From an uncultured Trueperaceae bacterium (GTDB taxonomy: Bacteria > Deinococcota > Deinococci > Deinococcales > Trueperaceae): DNA of 5,998 bases. The notes below the pieces were generated by a model that saw nothing but the letters and a program-made list of their open reading frames with translations, was not told the origin of the DNA and made no database searches. The stretch's first letter is position 1. Each line of letters begins with the position of its first letter. The position numbers and the translations under genes were made by a program. The DNA lies in NCBI GenBank assembly GCA_937907415.1, contig CALCHY010000065.1, positions 1 through 5,998 on the forward strand, written 5' to 3'. Below are positions 5,037-5,998 of the stretch, one piece after another.

Positions 5037-5998
5037 ATGAGTAACCATAGAAGCTGGGGGGCACAGCGCTTTCCTCGATTCGTGATCGTTTCGGCCGCAG
5101 CACTGCTGACGTTGATGGGCTCCTCTGCACTGGCGCAGGCGGACTCGTACCGCCTTTACGTCGCCAACGAGTTCAGTGCAGACATCACCGTTATCGACAC
5201 CTCGACTAACGAAGTGATCGGCACGATCACCATCTCTGGTCGGCCAGGCGAGGTGCGCCCGCGCGGCATGGCAGTTAGCCCCGACGGCACCACCGTTTAC
5301 GCGTCGATCAGCGACTTCAACCCTCAACTAGAGACGCCTGAGGACAAGATCATAGGCATCGACGTGCGCAGCAACGAGGTCGTTAGTCAGTTTCGCGCTG
5401 GCGGCAACCCCGAGCGCGTCGCCGTCACGCCAGACGGCACCCAGATCTGGGCGGCGTTAGAGGCCATCGCTCAGGCGGCCGGCTACGACGTGACTACGGG
5501 CGAGCAGTTCGCTACCTTCCGCGTTGGTGTGGAGGCAGAAGGAGTTGCGGTAAGCCCGGACGGCAGCCTCGTGTACGTGACGGCAGAAGCCACGCACACC
5601 GTCACTGTGATCGACACCGCCGAGCTCAAAGTCCTGAAGCACATCTTGGTCGGAAACCGCCCGCGCGTCGTCGAGTTCTCCAACGACGGCAGCCGCGCCT
5701 ACGTGTCCGCCGAGATCGGGGGCACCATCTCCGTCATCGACACGAGCACCCACACCGTCATCGATACCATCAACCTGGGCCTCGACTCGCGCCCGGTAGA
5801 GATCGCCGTCGACCCAACCAGCAGCCGCATCTTCGTGGCCGGCGGTGGCACGAGCGCCGTGTACGTCATCGATACGACCGATAACAGCGTGGTTTCCATT
5901 ATCCGCGAGAAGATGGGCAGGCGCCCATGGGGCATCGCCATCACGCCAGACGGCAAGCGGGTGTACACCGCCAACGGCCTGTCAGACAGCGTCTCGGT
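5037..5998 (+). CDS. Exported YVTN beta-propeller protein, PQQ-dependent catabolism-associated (3' end outside window)
   Basis: Secreted WD40-like/YVTN beta-propeller of the family that travels with PQQ-dependent alcohol oxidation and its ABC genes (TIGR03866-like, recognised by eye). The frame is open to the right edge, giving 320 complete codons and no stop. Signal peptide about 1-35: basic HRSWGAQRFPR, hydrophobic FVIVSAAALLTLMGSSA, cleavage near ALAQA. Blades then repeat about every 40 residues, each with a YVAN/YVSAE-like strand, a VxVIDT strand and a SPDG turn: RLYVANEFSADITVIDTSTNEVIG (39-62), AVSPDGTTVYAS (79-90), AVTPDGTQIWAA (129-140), AVSPDGSLVYVTAEATHTVTVIDT (171-194), AYVSAEIGGTISVIDT (221-236), IFVAGGGTSAVYVIDT (265-280), AITPDGKRVYTANGLSDSVS (301-320). 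RPRVVEFSNDGSRAYVSAEIGGTISVIDT is especially typical of the subfamily. Its precise role is not established; it is presumed to act in the periplasm with the binding protein. The gene lies 159 bases after that gene on the same strand. Confidence 0.88.
   Translation, partial: MSNHRSWGAQRFPRFVIVSAAALLTLMGSSALAQADSYRLYVANEFSADITVIDTSTNEVIGTITISGRPGEVRPRGMAVSPDGTTVYASISDFNPQLETPEDKIIGIDVRSNEVVSQFRAGGNPERVAVTPDGTQIWAALEAIAQAAGYDVTTGEQFATFRVGVEAEGVAVSPDGSLVYVTAEATHTVTVIDTAELKVLKHILVGNRPRVVEFSNDGSRAYVSAEIGGTISVIDTSTHTVIDTINLGLDSRPVEIAVDPTSSRIFVAGGGTSAVYVIDTTDNSVVSIIREKMGRRPWGIAITPDGKRVYTANGLSDSVS

Noticed and set aside
4667..5327. Open frames on both strands spanning the 4878-5036 gap
   Set aside because: They overlap the ends of the binding protein and propeller genes out of frame, lack convincing ribosome sites and encode Arg/Ser/Pro-rich sequence with no domain.
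5457..5974. - strand open frames opposite the propeller gene
   Set aside because: They are the reverse complement of the repeated VID/SPDG-encoding blades, which explains their apparent repetitiveness.

Overview
The window is GC-rich, densely coding DNA that most likely comes from a member of the Deinococcota (Deinococcus-Thermus group). The main reason is the primary sigma factor at the left. From region 1.2 onward, as far as I can recall the Thermus protein, it is nearly the Thermus/Deinococcus SigA sequence, down to the ending RKLRDFLD. A less-studied lineage such as the Trueperaceae would fit, but that is inference.

Layout. (1) Bases 1-1505, + strand: 3' part of the primary sigma factor gene (rpoD/sigA). 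Its start lies left of the window, and a Lys/Ala/Pro-rich leader runs in from the edge. It ends in a clear intrinsic terminator (about 1530-1566). (2) Bases 1580-3288, - strand, convergent with the sigma gene: a two-component pair in which an OmpR-type response regulator is followed, with a 4-base ATGA overlap, by a membrane histidine kinase. (3) Bases 3289-3536: a divergent intergenic region holding a striking 9-bp repeat in three tandem copies and an AT-rich patch. (4) Bases 3537-4877, + strand: a secreted periplasmic substrate-binding protein of the ABC type associated with PQQ-dependent alcohol oxidation. (5) Bases 4878-5036: a 159-bp gap with a small hairpin and a strong Shine-Dalgarno. 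(6) Bases 5037-5998, + strand: an exported YVTN-type beta-propeller of the family that accompanies that binding protein. It is cut by the right edge.

How they fit together. The binding protein and the propeller are recognisable members of the conserved set found beside PQQ-dependent alcohol dehydrogenases. In known loci the set goes on to an ABC ATPase and permease, which would be expected just right of the window. The divergently transcribed two-component system is a natural candidate regulator of this set, and the shared intergenic repeats are candidate binding sites. That regulatory link is inferred from position only. The sigma factor gene is a housekeeping neighbour separated by its terminator. 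No tRNA, rRNA, CRISPR array or mobile element was seen.
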